Assembly (NCBI GenBank): GCA_002292805.1
Contig: DBCA01000068.1
Coordinates: 900-12,368, forward strand
DNA from: Caryophanales bacterium UBA970
GTDB lineage: Bacteria > Bacillota_I > Bacilli_A > RFN20 > CAG-826
DNA: 11,469 nt
Reading direction: 5' to 3'
In this document: positions 1 through 6,370 of the stretch, one piece after another
How the letters are laid out: the number at the start of each line of letters is the position of its first letter
Position numbering within the stretch: the stretch's first letter is position 1
Notes under the pieces: generated by a model
Database searches by the model: none
Seen by the model: the letters and a program-made list of their open reading frames with translations, nothing else
What the model was told of the DNA's origin: nothing
Program-made: the position numbers and the translations under genes

Positions 1-795
1 ATCAATGCGCAAGTGAAGACGATCATATGTGAAGACGTCAATGGCAATAAACTTACCTTTAACCCGGCCCATGTGAAAACCATCGACACTTGCGAACAAA
101 CCGTGGTCAATCCTAACGCGACCATCAATCGCTTTGATGGAGAATACATGCCGATTCATTTAACCCCAACGGTGGGAGCTACCTTTGGGGATAGCGAACT
201 TTACTTCTTTTCGCTTCAATTAAGACTATCCCATTATGCAACCGTCTATTATTTTGATGAATCGGGTGACATCATCATTCGTGATGCGCATTCATTTGTG
301 AATACATCGTTTAAATTCATGAGAGGATATTACCCAGATCGTCCCGTTAGCCGGATTGTCATTGTCCCTAAATTTGAAGAAGGTAGCATGTTTCATCCTG
401 TGTTATACCGAGAACCTTATGCGGCATTTTTATCTCGCCTAGATTCCTTAAATGAATATCCGTTAACGAATTTTCAACATACGAGGAATACGCGAACTTT
501 TTCTACGAATTTTCAAACCTCACGTTTTATTGTCTTGAATACCGCGTTTGATCCAGGCTGGCGTGTGGAAAGAATCGCTCAAGGTGGAGTAAAAGATTCG
601 ACACCGGTGTATTTATCACAAGGGGGATTTGTTGGGTTCTTATCTGCGGTTGGCCCAGCCGATTATATCGTCCGTTATTGGACGCCTTATTTATCAGAAG
701 GCTTATTGATTTCTTTAGCAGGTTTTGCCATTTTTGGAGGCGTGATCGGCGCGAGTGTTGTCATTGAAAAAAGACGAAGAGACCAAGAAAATTAG
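1..795 (+). CDS. YfhO-family membrane protein, C-terminal part (5' end outside window)
   Basis: The frame is open to the left edge (codons ATC AAT GCG CAA precede the first GTG at 13), so this is the 3' part of a longer gene, not a 260-residue protein. The visible part is a beta-rich extracytoplasmic stretch followed by one hydrophobic segment (about residues 229-251, counted from the GTG) and a basic tail, KRRR. The segment FDPGWRVE, then a GGFVGFLS stretch, then YIVRYWTPYLSEGL before the last membrane helix, matches the end of YfhO proteins, large multi-spanning proteins. In Bacillus and Listeria, YfhO relatives take part in glycosylating lipoteichoic acid at the outer face of the membrane. 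A short in-frame duplication is visible: the 12-base word ACGAATTTTCAA occurs at 466-477 and 505-516, giving TNFQ twice, 13 residues apart. The gene ends in TAG, overlapping the convergent rsmI by 4 nt. Family call is fairly sure; substrate is unknown. Confidence 0.72.
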   Translation: MNAQVKTIICEDVNGNKLTFNPAHVKTIDTCEQTVVNPNATINRFDGEYMPIHLTPTVGATFGDSELYFFSLQLRLSHYATVYYFDESGDIIIRDAHSFVNTSFKFMRGYYPDRPVSRIVIVPKFEEGSMFHPVLYREPYAAFLSRLDSLNEYPLTNFQHTRNTRTFSTNFQTSRFIVLNTAFDPGWRVERIAQGGVKDSTPVYLSQGGFVGFLSAVGPADYIVRYWTPYLSEGLLISLAGFAIFGGVIGASVVIEKRRRDQEN

Positions 796-1646
796 TTTTG
801 ATGGACGACTTTATAAATATAATTCTTTGCCATTTTCGTCATCTCTGAGACTTGGCGGATCGCATCTTTCATCGAGATCCCTGTTGCCGTCATTGAATCC
901 ACTAACTTCCTAATTTCTTCTTCAGACAGTTTGATTCCAAATTCATCTTTGTTGCCTTCGACCATGACCACCATTTCCCCTTTAAGGGTGGTGGGATCAA
1001 TCTCGGTTAATTCTTGTAACGTTCCTTCAATATATTCTTCATGAATCTTGGTTAGTTCTCTGGCGATACAAGCTTTACGGTTGCCAAGGACATCGAGTAA
1101 ATTTCTTAAGGTCGTATCGATGCGATGGGGTGCTTCGTAAAAGATGAGGGTTTCTGGTCGGCGATAAAGATCTTTAATTTCATCTAATCTTGCCGCTTCT
1201 TTTTGTCTTAAAAACCCATGAAAATAAAATCGTGTGGTGTCTAATCCACTGGCGACCAAGGCATTAAAGACGGCAGAAGGACCAGAAATCACAATCACTT
1301 GAATGTCTTCTAATAACGCCGCTTGGACTAAGCGTTGTCCTGGATCAGAAATCCCAGGATAGCCAGCATCAGAAACATAGGCAATCGACTGGCCTTGTAA
1401 TAATTTTTCCACCAATTGTTTACTGACGGTGAATTCATTATGTTCATGGCAAGCAATCAGTGGTTTTTCTAACCCTAAATGTTTAATGAGTTTGCCACTC
1501 ACGCGCGTATCTTCACATGCGACAAGATCCACACTCGCAAGGGTGGCCGTGGCCCGCGTGGTGATTTCTTCTAAATTACCAATGGGGGTCGCGACAAGAT
1601 AAAGTTTGCCAAATTTGGAGTCTACAAACGATCGTCGACGCTTCAT
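792..1646 (-). CDS. rsmI: 16S rRNA (cytidine-1402-2'-O)-methyltransferase RsmI
   Basis: RsmI uses S-adenosylmethionine to methylate the 2'-O of C1402 in the decoding centre of 16S rRNA. At 284 residues it has normal family length. Tetrapyrrole-methylase-fold motifs are all present: LYLVATPIGNL (15-25), CEDTR (44-48), VSDAGYPGISDPG (91-103), SGPSAV (121-126), FHGFL (142-146) and YEAPHR (170-175). The C-terminal small helical domain (about 240-284) is also intact. The ATG overlaps the ricT stop (ATGA, 1643-1646), and an AAAGGA ribosome site lies 11 nt upstream inside ricT, so translation is probably coupled. It is the last gene of the minus-strand operon; its TAA overlaps the TAG of the convergent yfhO-like gene. 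In B. subtilis, rsmI (yabC) sits in the same neighbourhood, separated from ricT by yabA, yabB and yazA, all missing here. Confidence 0.96.
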   Translation of the reverse strand: MKRRRSFVDSKFGKLYLVATPIGNLEEITTRATATLASVDLVACEDTRVSGKLIKHLGLEKPLIACHEHNEFTVSKQLVEKLLQGQSIAYVSDAGYPGISDPGQRLVQAALLEDIQVIVISGPSAVFNALVASGLDTTRFYFHGFLRQKEAARLDEIKDLYRRPETLIFYEAPHRIDTTLRNLLDVLGNRKACIARELTKIHEEYIEGTLQELTEIDPTTLKGEMVVMVEGNKDEFGIKLSEEEIRKLVDSMTATGISMKDAIRQVSEMTKMAKNYIYKVVHQN

Positions 1647-2479
1647 GCCACGGGTGTTCCTTTAGGATGTTTATTCAAATCATCGACGTGGATGAATTGA
1701 ATTTCTCGGCTTTGGTTTTCTACTTTGATCATCCGTGATAAGACATTCATCGACGTGACTTTAAAACTCACGCCGTTAATCATGTAGCGATCGCCAACCC
1801 GAGGTAAGCTCGCTTTGATTTCGGTGTAAGCATCATCTTCATACTTTAAGCAGCATAAGAGTTTGCCACAGTGACCCGTGAGTTTGGGAATATTCAAGGT
1901 CAGCATTTGATTCTTTGCCCGGTTAATCGAGATGTTATCAAACTCATTTAAAAACGTGGTGCAGCATAAAGGTAAACCACAGATACCAATCGCGCCATAA
2001 AGTTTGGCGCGGTCACGTGCGCCAACTTGACGAAGGTCAATCCGCGTGTGAAATTGCGTTGCTAAGGTGCGTAATAAATCCCGAAAATCAACACGATCTT
2101 CTGATGTAAATAAGAAGAAGAGTTTTGAGCGATCTAAATTATATTCAGCGGCAAAAATATCCATGTCTAAGTTTAATTTTTTAACCGTTTCTTTTGCATA
2201 CAACATCGCTTGTTTGGCATCGTGTTCATTTCGTTGCTGGGCAGTGACATCTTTAGGGTCCGCTGGACGAACAATGGGGGCAAGTTGAAAGGGATATCGA
2301 TACGTATCCATCGATTTTAATTCTGTTTTGATTAAGCCCAATTCAAAACCTTTTCCCGTTTCCACAATCACATAATCATTTTTGTGATAACTGGTTTGAA
2401 CGGTGGAAAAATATTGCAGCCTTGGAAGATGATTAATTTGAATCCCTACGTAATAGGGAGTGACGGTTTGGCTTTCCAT
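1643..2479 (-). CDS. ricT: PSP1-domain protein RicT (YaaT), Y-complex subunit
   Basis: A 278-residue PSP1-domain protein. In B. subtilis, RicT forms the Fe-S-containing Y complex with RicA and RicF, which guides RNase Y in mRNA maturation and affects competence, sporulation and biofilm. The hallmarks are two cysteine clusters in the second half, CGLPLCC (C167, C172, C173) and CGKLLCC (C204, C209, C210), spaced as expected for cluster ligands. The region GARDRAKLYGAIGICG before them is typical of the family. The gene lies 2 nt after holB, as in Bacillota generally. The ATG at 2479 has a GAGG ribosome site (2487-2491) with 7-nt spacing, inside the end of holB. RicA and RicF are not in this window, so whether the whole complex exists here cannot be told. 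Family assignment is sure; the cellular role is transferred from Bacillus. Confidence 0.92.
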   Translation of the reverse strand: MESQTVTPYYVGIQINHLPRLQYFSTVQTSYHKNDYVIVETGKGFELGLIKTELKSMDTYRYPFQLAPIVRPADPKDVTAQQRNEHDAKQAMLYAKETVKKLNLDMDIFAAEYNLDRSKLFFLFTSEDRVDFRDLLRTLATQFHTRIDLRQVGARDRAKLYGAIGICGLPLCCTTFLNEFDNISINRAKNQMLTLNIPKLTGHCGKLLCCLKYEDDAYTEIKASLPRVGDRYMINGVSFKVTSMNVLSRMIKVENQSREIQFIHVDDLNKHPKGTPVA

Positions 2480-2481
2480 GG

Positions 2482-3459
2482 TTATACCTCTAACAATTCA
2501 ATCATCATTCCTTCTAAGAAAAGGTTGAGATTGGTACTTTTATCTAAGTTCGCGAATCGCACCTGCAACCGCGTGAAGCTTTCATAAGGTTGCCTTAGTT
2601 GATGACGAACACCTAACAACATACTAACATAGCTTTTTAAAATCACAGCCTGCTTTGTCGATGCTTTCGCCATCTCTTGGAGCATCACCATCCAGCGTTG
2701 AATGAATGCAGCCACCAAAGTCACATCTTCTAAAAGTGGTAACCATGATTGGCGAAAGTAAAACAAGGCTTCAAGTTTGTCTTTGGTCCATGCTTGGCAA
2801 AAGGTCTCCAGGTGGACCATGCTTGCGGTCCACGTGTCATGTTGACTCTTCTCCACCATGGCTTCCACGGTCCCGCATTCAAAACTTAATAACTCAGCGT
2901 CTTTTTCTTTCACCCCAGCCTGAATTGCTGCTTGAATAAGCATCGATTGATCGGTTGGTTTGAGATGGATGACTTGACTGCGTGATTGAATCGTTGGTAA
3001 AACATCATCCAGCGATGTGGTGGTGAGGATCGCATAGATTTCAAGATGAGGTTCTTCTAAAAATTTTAATAACGCATTAATCGCTTCAGGTGTCATCGCT
3101 TCCACTTGATGAAGGACATAGATTTGTTTGTTAGCTTTTTCTAGCCCGGTGATGGCGAAGCGTGACTCAAGGGAAAGCACATCTTGTTTCTTGATGGTCG
3201 CTTCACTTCCGTCAATCATGATGATGTCTGTATAGTCTTGTTGAAGAAATCGTTGGCAGGTTAAACAATTGCCACAAGCAAGTGGAGAAGGTTGTTCACA
3301 TAGAAGCGATTGGGCTAAGAATTGAGCGATGGGTAATAATGGTTGACCTTGGTAACCGTTAAGTAAATACGCATGACTCCACCGACCATTGGCCCGCGCG
3401 CGGGCAAAAAGGTCATACAAGGGTTTTTGTTGATGCTTGAGATAGTCAGAGACATTCAT
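2482..3459 (-). CDS. holB: DNA polymerase III delta prime subunit
   Basis: Delta prime is the non-ATPase stator of the clamp loader that, with DnaX and delta, opens the sliding clamp and loads it onto DNA. The 325-residue sequence has the AAA+ fold of DnaX but a degraded P-loop, LNGYQGQPLL (32-41, no GK[ST]), as expected for delta prime. It keeps a four-cysteine zinc site (C54, C62, C65, C68), the box-VI-like stretch EAINALLKFLEEP, and an SRS triplet (159-161) in the place of the usual SRC; the arginine that acts in trans on the neighbouring ATPase is kept. Its ATG overlaps the tmk stop (ATGA, 3456-3459), and I see no convincing Shine-Dalgarno just upstream, so expression probably depends on reinitiation by ribosomes ending tmk. 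The darA (yaaQ) and yaaR genes found between tmk and holB in Bacillus are absent. Confidence 0.94.
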   Translation of the reverse strand: MNVSDYLKHQQKPLYDLFARARANGRWSHAYLLNGYQGQPLLPIAQFLAQSLLCEQPSPLACGNCLTCQRFLQQDYTDIIMIDGSEATIKKQDVLSLESRFAITGLEKANKQIYVLHQVEAMTPEAINALLKFLEEPHLEIYAILTTTSLDDVLPTIQSRSQVIHLKPTDQSMLIQAAIQAGVKEKDAELLSFECGTVEAMVEKSQHDTWTASMVHLETFCQAWTKDKLEALFYFRQSWLPLLEDVTLVAAFIQRWMVMLQEMAKASTKQAVILKSYVSMLLGVRHQLRQPYESFTRLQVRFANLDKSTNLNLFLEGMMIELLEV

Positions 3460-4076
3460 AATAATCGTTGATGGATGGCCTTGTAAGTATTCTCAATCAC
3501 GCTTGCTAAAGGTAACGAAGCATCGATGACGATGAAGCGATCTTTGAAGCGCTTTGCGAGGGCTAAGTAAGTGTCGCGAACTTTTTGATGAAAGGATAAT
3601 TGTTCTAAATCCAAACGATTAATTTCTCGATTGGCGTTGGCGGCAATTCGCTTTAATCCTAATTCTGGTGAGATATCAAACAACAATGTTAATTGAGGAT
3701 AAGAAGATTCGGTGGCAAATAAATTGATGTTTAATACAGGTTCAATACCTAAACCCCTCGCCCCACCTTGATAGGCAAGACTTGAGTCAATAAACCGGTC
3801 ACAAATCACAATTTTTCCTGCTTTGAGTGCCGGCCAAATTTTTTCAACTAAATTTTGTCTTCGGCTCGCCGCGAGTAATAAGGCTTCCGCGCGGGGATCA
3901 AGTTTTGTATTTTCTTTATTTAAAATGACTTGGCGAATTTGTTCGGCAATCGGGGTCCCACCAGGTTCTCGAGTTTCTTCAATGACAAAACCTTCTTGCC
4001 TTAAACGGGCAATCACTTCCTTCATCACGGATGTTTTTCCGCTTCCTTCTGGTCCTTCTAAGGTGATAAACATCAT
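3456..4076 (-). CDS. tmk: thymidylate kinase
   Basis: Tmk phosphorylates dTMP to dTDP with ATP, an essential step to dTTP. The 206 residues fit the family. Visible motifs are the P-loop GPEGSGKT (8-15), TREPGGT (35-41, the TMP-binding DR/RE region), EALLLAASRRQ (64-74) and DRFIDSSLAYQG (93-104), followed by the LID region near 145-155. Two adjacent ATG codons open the frame. The first overlaps the recR stop as ATGA (4073-4076). The second lies 7 nt from a strong AAAGGAG ribosome site against only 4 nt for the first, so the protein may begin at residue 2 (205 aa). It sits between recR and holB, giving an operon that links nucleotide supply with replication and repair. Confidence 0.96.
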   Translation of the reverse strand: MMFITLEGPEGSGKTSVMKEVIARLRQEGFVIEETREPGGTPIAEQIRQVILNKENTKLDPRAEALLLAASRRQNLVEKIWPALKAGKIVICDRFIDSSLAYQGGARGLGIEPVLNINLFATESSYPQLTLLFDISPELGLKRIAANANREINRLDLEQLSFHQKVRDTYLALAKRFKDRFIVIDASLPLASVIENTYKAIHQRLL

Positions 4077-4678
4077 TTCACTCCTTTGAGATTGGTTCTT
4101 CCTAAAACTGCCTTGGATAAGGTAAGGGCATCGGCATAATCCACATGCCCACCCATTGGTAAGCCATAGCCAATCCGAGAGATGGTTAACCCTTGTTTCG
4201 CTAGTAGCGTCGCAATAAACTGCGCGGTGGTTTCACCTTCTAAGGTTGGGTTGGTGGCAAGAATGATTTCTTTGAAAGGATGGGTTTGAACTCGTTGACG
4301 TAATGAATCAATGTTTAAATGTTCAATGCCAAAACCTTTTGCCGCCGAAAGCACCCCGCCTAACACATGATAGCGGTAAGGCGTTTCTTCTAGTTTTTCA
4401 AAGGCGACCACATCTTTTGAATAACTCACCACGACCAACGTGTCATACGATCGCGATGACAAACAAATCTCACATTGGGCTTCTTCGGTTAATAACCCGC
4501 AAGTAGGGCAGGCGTGAACATTGGCTTTGACTGCCCCTAAGCTCGTTTGAAATTGCGTGACATCCTCAACCGAGAAATCTAAAATCGCTTGGGCCATGCG
4601 TTCTGCAGATTTGCTACCAACGCCTGGTAATTTTTCAAACGATTCAATCAACGCTTGTAAACTTTTTAATGGTTTCAT
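4073..4678 (-). CDS. recR: recombination mediator protein RecR
   Basis: RecR acts with RecO (and RecF) to load RecA on SSB-coated gapped DNA. The 201-residue product has the family layout: helix-hairpin-helix LPGVGSKSAERM (17-28), a CxxC/CxxC zinc finger (C57, C60, C69, C72), then a Toprim domain (about 80-170) with the conserved E94, YHVLGG (103-108) and NPTLEGETTA (143-152), and the C-terminal IGYGLPMGG (169-177) with YADALTL. The frame could extend to a TTG at 4690, but I chose the ATG at 4676-4678. It makes the same ATGA overlap with the dnaX stop seen at neighbouring junctions, and it aligns the N-terminus (LIESF at residue 10) with B. subtilis RecR. The ribosome site is weak (GGA, 7 nt upstream). 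EbfC (YaaK), normally encoded between dnaX and recR, is missing. Confidence 0.95.
   Translation of the reverse strand: MKPLKSLQALIESFEKLPGVGSKSAERMAQAILDFSVEDVTQFQTSLGAVKANVHACPTCGLLTEEAQCEICLSSRSYDTLVVVSYSKDVVAFEKLEETPYRYHVLGGVLSAAKGFGIEHLNIDSLRQRVQTHPFKEIILATNPTLEGETTAQFIATLLAKQGLTISRIGYGLPMGGHVDYADALTLSKAVLGRTNLKGVK
4081..4087 (-). promoter_or_regulatory. tmk: strong ribosome binding site of tmk
   Basis: On the minus strand this reads AAAGGAG, within the end of recR. It lies 4 nt from the first and 7 nt from the second of two consecutive ATG codons. The spacing favours the second ATG, while the ATGA overlap with recR favours the first. It allows tmk to be translated independently of coupling. 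Confidence 0.7.
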
Positions 4679-6258
4679 TGGAAGGTCCAATTTTTCACCG
4701 TCGGTGGTGTATCTTGTTTGACGGGTAATTTATTTAACTGCGATAAGTCCATGAATAGTTTCTTTAGTTTGACCGCTTCTTGGCGATTGATTGCATACAC
4801 CAAGCCTTCATACCCTGATACTTGTTTGATGACGGCTTGAATCAGGGATTGATTCGCGAGGATATTTAACTTGGCCGTCACAATGACTTGGTCAACTTCG
4901 ATCACAAGAATATGTTTACTAAGCACATAAGGACGTGCATCTTTGATGAAGGCTGCCATTGCCGCGTACTTTGGTTGATACAAGAGTTCATCAAGTTTCT
5001 TCCACGATTCAATCAAATCATTTTTTTGATCTTTATCCCCAGTCACCATGACCTTGATCATGTTGACATCATCGATATAAATCGCCTCACCGCTTTCTTG
5101 TATGGAAGCCGTAGGTTCGCTTTGAGCAGCCACGGGTGGTTTCTTTATCACATCAAAAATCGTTGGTTGAGCTTTTGCTTTGCTCACTTCAGGTTGCAAT
5201 TGTAATAAGCGTAATTGCATCATCCCAGGGATGGATTGAGTGTTTCTTGCATCGAGTTGTAATGTCATCAACGCTTCAACCAGAGAAGGTATCCTTTGAA
5301 TAGTGACATATTCTAAGAGGCGATTTGCTTGTGATTCACCAATGGTCGACATTAACGAAGGTTGTTGGGTCTTCACCAAAATAAGTACATCTTTTAACAT
5401 CATCAGCAAATCATTTAATAGGCGTTTAAAGTCGGCACCAATTTTGACAAATTGTTCAATCTTTTGAATCATCAACGCTTGATTTTGTTGACCGATGGAA
5501 ATGAATAAATTTATTTTTTCTTCGGTGCTGACAAGGCCAAACAATTGTAATAAATCAGACTCTTGAAACCGACCACCCGTATAGGCGATGACTTGATCCA
5601 AGATTGACAGAGCGTCACGAACACCGCCATCGGCCAATTGAATGACGGTTTGAATGGCAGCTTCATCAAGGGTAATTTTTTCTTTTTTTAGGATGAGTTC
5701 AAGACGATTTTTTAAATCATGAGGATTGACCTTACCGAAATCAAACCGTTGGCATCGGCTAAGAATGGTTGGCAATATTTTATGGGGTTCGGTGGTGGCC
5801 AAAATAAACAGAACATGGCTGGGTGGTTCTTCTAAGGTTTTAAGCAAGGCATTGAAGGCACCGGATGTCATCATATGAACTTCATCGATGATATAAACTT
5901 TATATTTTCCTTTGATCGGCGCGTACTTGACCTTGTCAATCAATTCGCGAACTTCATCGACCCCGTTGTTGCTCGCTGCATCAATTTCGATGATGTCGGG
6001 ATGGCGGTTTTCTTGAAGGGCTAAGCAATTTTCACAAACCCCACAAGGTTCACTTGGAGAGGTTTCACAGTTTAACGCTTTGGCAAATATTTTTGCTAAG
6101 GTGGTTTTTCCAGTTCCGCGTGGACCGGAGAATAAATAAGCATGGGAAAGCTTTTGGTTTAACAAAGCATTTTGCAGGGTTTTAACAATTGCTTGTTGCC
6201 CGACAACTTGTGAAAATTGTTGAGGCCGATAGGTACGATAGAGTGCTTTATATGCCAT
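4675..6258 (-). CDS. dnaX: DNA polymerase III subunit tau (DnaX)
   Basis: DnaX is the ATPase motor of the clamp loader and, through its C-terminal part, the organiser of the replisome. The 527 residues show Walker A GPRGTGKT (45-52), a four-cysteine zinc module (C64, C72, C75, C78), Walker B with DEVH (125-128), sensor LATTEP (153-158) and SRC (167-169). Domain III ends near 360, a Pro/Ala-rich linker covers about 360-395, and a tau-specific C-terminal domain starts near ESWKKLDELL (417-426). An AAGGA ribosome site (6266-6270) lies 7 nt before the ATG. It is the first gene of the minus-strand operon, behind a TATAAT-type promoter. A slippery A AAA AAT at codons 412-413 has an immediate -1 TGA, which could yield a 413-residue gamma-like form lacking the C-terminal domain (see separate entry). 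Bacillota usually make only full-length tau. Confidence 0.97.
   Translation of the reverse strand: MAYKALYRTYRPQQFSQVVGQQAIVKTLQNALLNQKLSHAYLFSGPRGTGKTTLAKIFAKALNCETSPSEPCGVCENCLALQENRHPDIIEIDAASNNGVDEVRELIDKVKYAPIKGKYKVYIIDEVHMMTSGAFNALLKTLEEPPSHVLFILATTEPHKILPTILSRCQRFDFGKVNPHDLKNRLELILKKEKITLDEAAIQTVIQLADGGVRDALSILDQVIAYTGGRFQESDLLQLFGLVSTEEKINLFISIGQQNQALMIQKIEQFVKIGADFKRLLNDLLMMLKDVLILVKTQQPSLMSTIGESQANRLLEYVTIQRIPSLVEALMTLQLDARNTQSIPGMMQLRLLQLQPEVSKAKAQPTIFDVIKKPPVAAQSEPTASIQESGEAIYIDDVNMIKVMVTGDKDQKNDLIESWKKLDELLYQPKYAAMAAFIKDARPYVLSKHILVIEVDQVIVTAKLNILANQSLIQAVIKQVSGYEGLVYAINRQEAVKLKKLFMDLSQLNKLPVKQDTPPTVKNWTFQ
5018..5040 (-). promoter_or_regulatory. dnaX: candidate -1 programmed frameshift site in dnaX
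   Basis: On the coding strand the codons CAA AAA AAT GAT contain the heptamer A AAA AAT (5020-5026) in the phase required for tandem -1 slippage. After a -1 shift the next codon is TGA (5018-5020), so translation would stop at once, giving a 413-residue product. A GGGG tract (5037-5040) lies 10 nt upstream, the spacing of the stimulatory Shine-Dalgarno-like element in Escherichia coli dnaX, although its pairing with anti-SD is weak. Downstream I see only weak stems (4-5 bp). The position, just before the tau C-terminal domain, mirrors the E. coli gamma end. Function is an inference; chance occurrence in A-rich codons is a real alternative. Confidence 0.35.
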
Positions 6259-6275
6259 GACGTTTTCCTTGAGAT

Positions 6276-6303
6276 ATTATACCCAATTTCCAGGGTATAT
6301 AAA
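6276..6303 (-). promoter_or_regulatory. predicted sigma-70/SigA-type promoter of the dnaX operon
   Basis: On the minus strand a perfect -10 TATAAT (6276-6281) lies 16 nt from a TTTATA (6298-6303), which matches four of six bases of the -35 consensus. Transcription would start a few bases before the AAGGA ribosome site (6266-6270), leaving a very short leader. The -10 box is good; the -35 is moderate. Confidence 0.6.
6278..6299. repeat. inverted repeat over the dnaX promoter, possible operator
   Basis: TATACCC (6278-6284) and GGGTATA (6293-6299) form a perfect 7-bp dyad with an 8-nt centre. It covers the -10 box and nearly all of the spacer of the predicted dnaX promoter. Such placement suits a repressor site, but dyads of 7 bp also arise by chance in a window of this size, and no regulator is encoded nearby. 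Confidence 0.3.
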
Positions 6304-6325
6304 ATAGTAAAAATGAAAAAAATCT

Positions 6326-6354
6326 TTCAAAAAATGCGATGTTTATGATAAAAT
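6326..6354 (+). promoter_or_regulatory. predicted extended -10 promoter of prfA operon
   Basis: TTCAAA (6326-6331, four of six matches to TTGACA) is followed after 17 nt by TAAAAT (6349-6354). A TG one base ahead (6346-6347) makes an extended -10 element. An alternative -10, TATGAT, overlaps at 6344-6349. Transcription would start near 6361, leaving about 10 nt before the prfA ATG, so most of the weak AGG ribosome site (6360-6362) might be lost from the message. The predicted secA promoter has the same TGNTAAAAT form. Confidence 0.55.
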
Positions 6355-6370
6355 ACGATAGGTTTAGAAC

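Noticed and set aside
2812..2833. Inverted repeat GTGGACC-8-GGTCCAC inside holB.
   Set aside because: 7-bp arms in coding sequence are expected several times by chance in this length, and nothing about the position suggests a role.
4675..4690. TTG at 4688-4690 as recR start (205 aa).
   Set aside because: The ATG at 4676-4678 matches the operon's ATGA overlap pattern and the N-terminus of known RecR; a GGTGA motif before the TTG is the only support for it.
4888..5205. Open frame of 105 codons on the plus strand inside dnaX, and similar antisense frames at 2067-2288, 2706-2939, 3823-4089, 6529-6783, 8841-9122 and 11086-11361.
   Set aside because: All lie opposite or out of frame within well-conserved genes, have no ribosome site or recognisable domain, and read as frame shadows.
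5676..5690. A second slippery run in dnaX: coding strand CTA AAA AAA GAA AAA (codons 190-194), an in-phase A AAA AAA with a -1 stop five codons on.
   Set aside because: The product would end near residue 197, before domain III and without a working clamp-loader subunit, so it does not resemble gamma. More likely chance in Lys/Glu codons; transcriptional slippage cannot be excluded.
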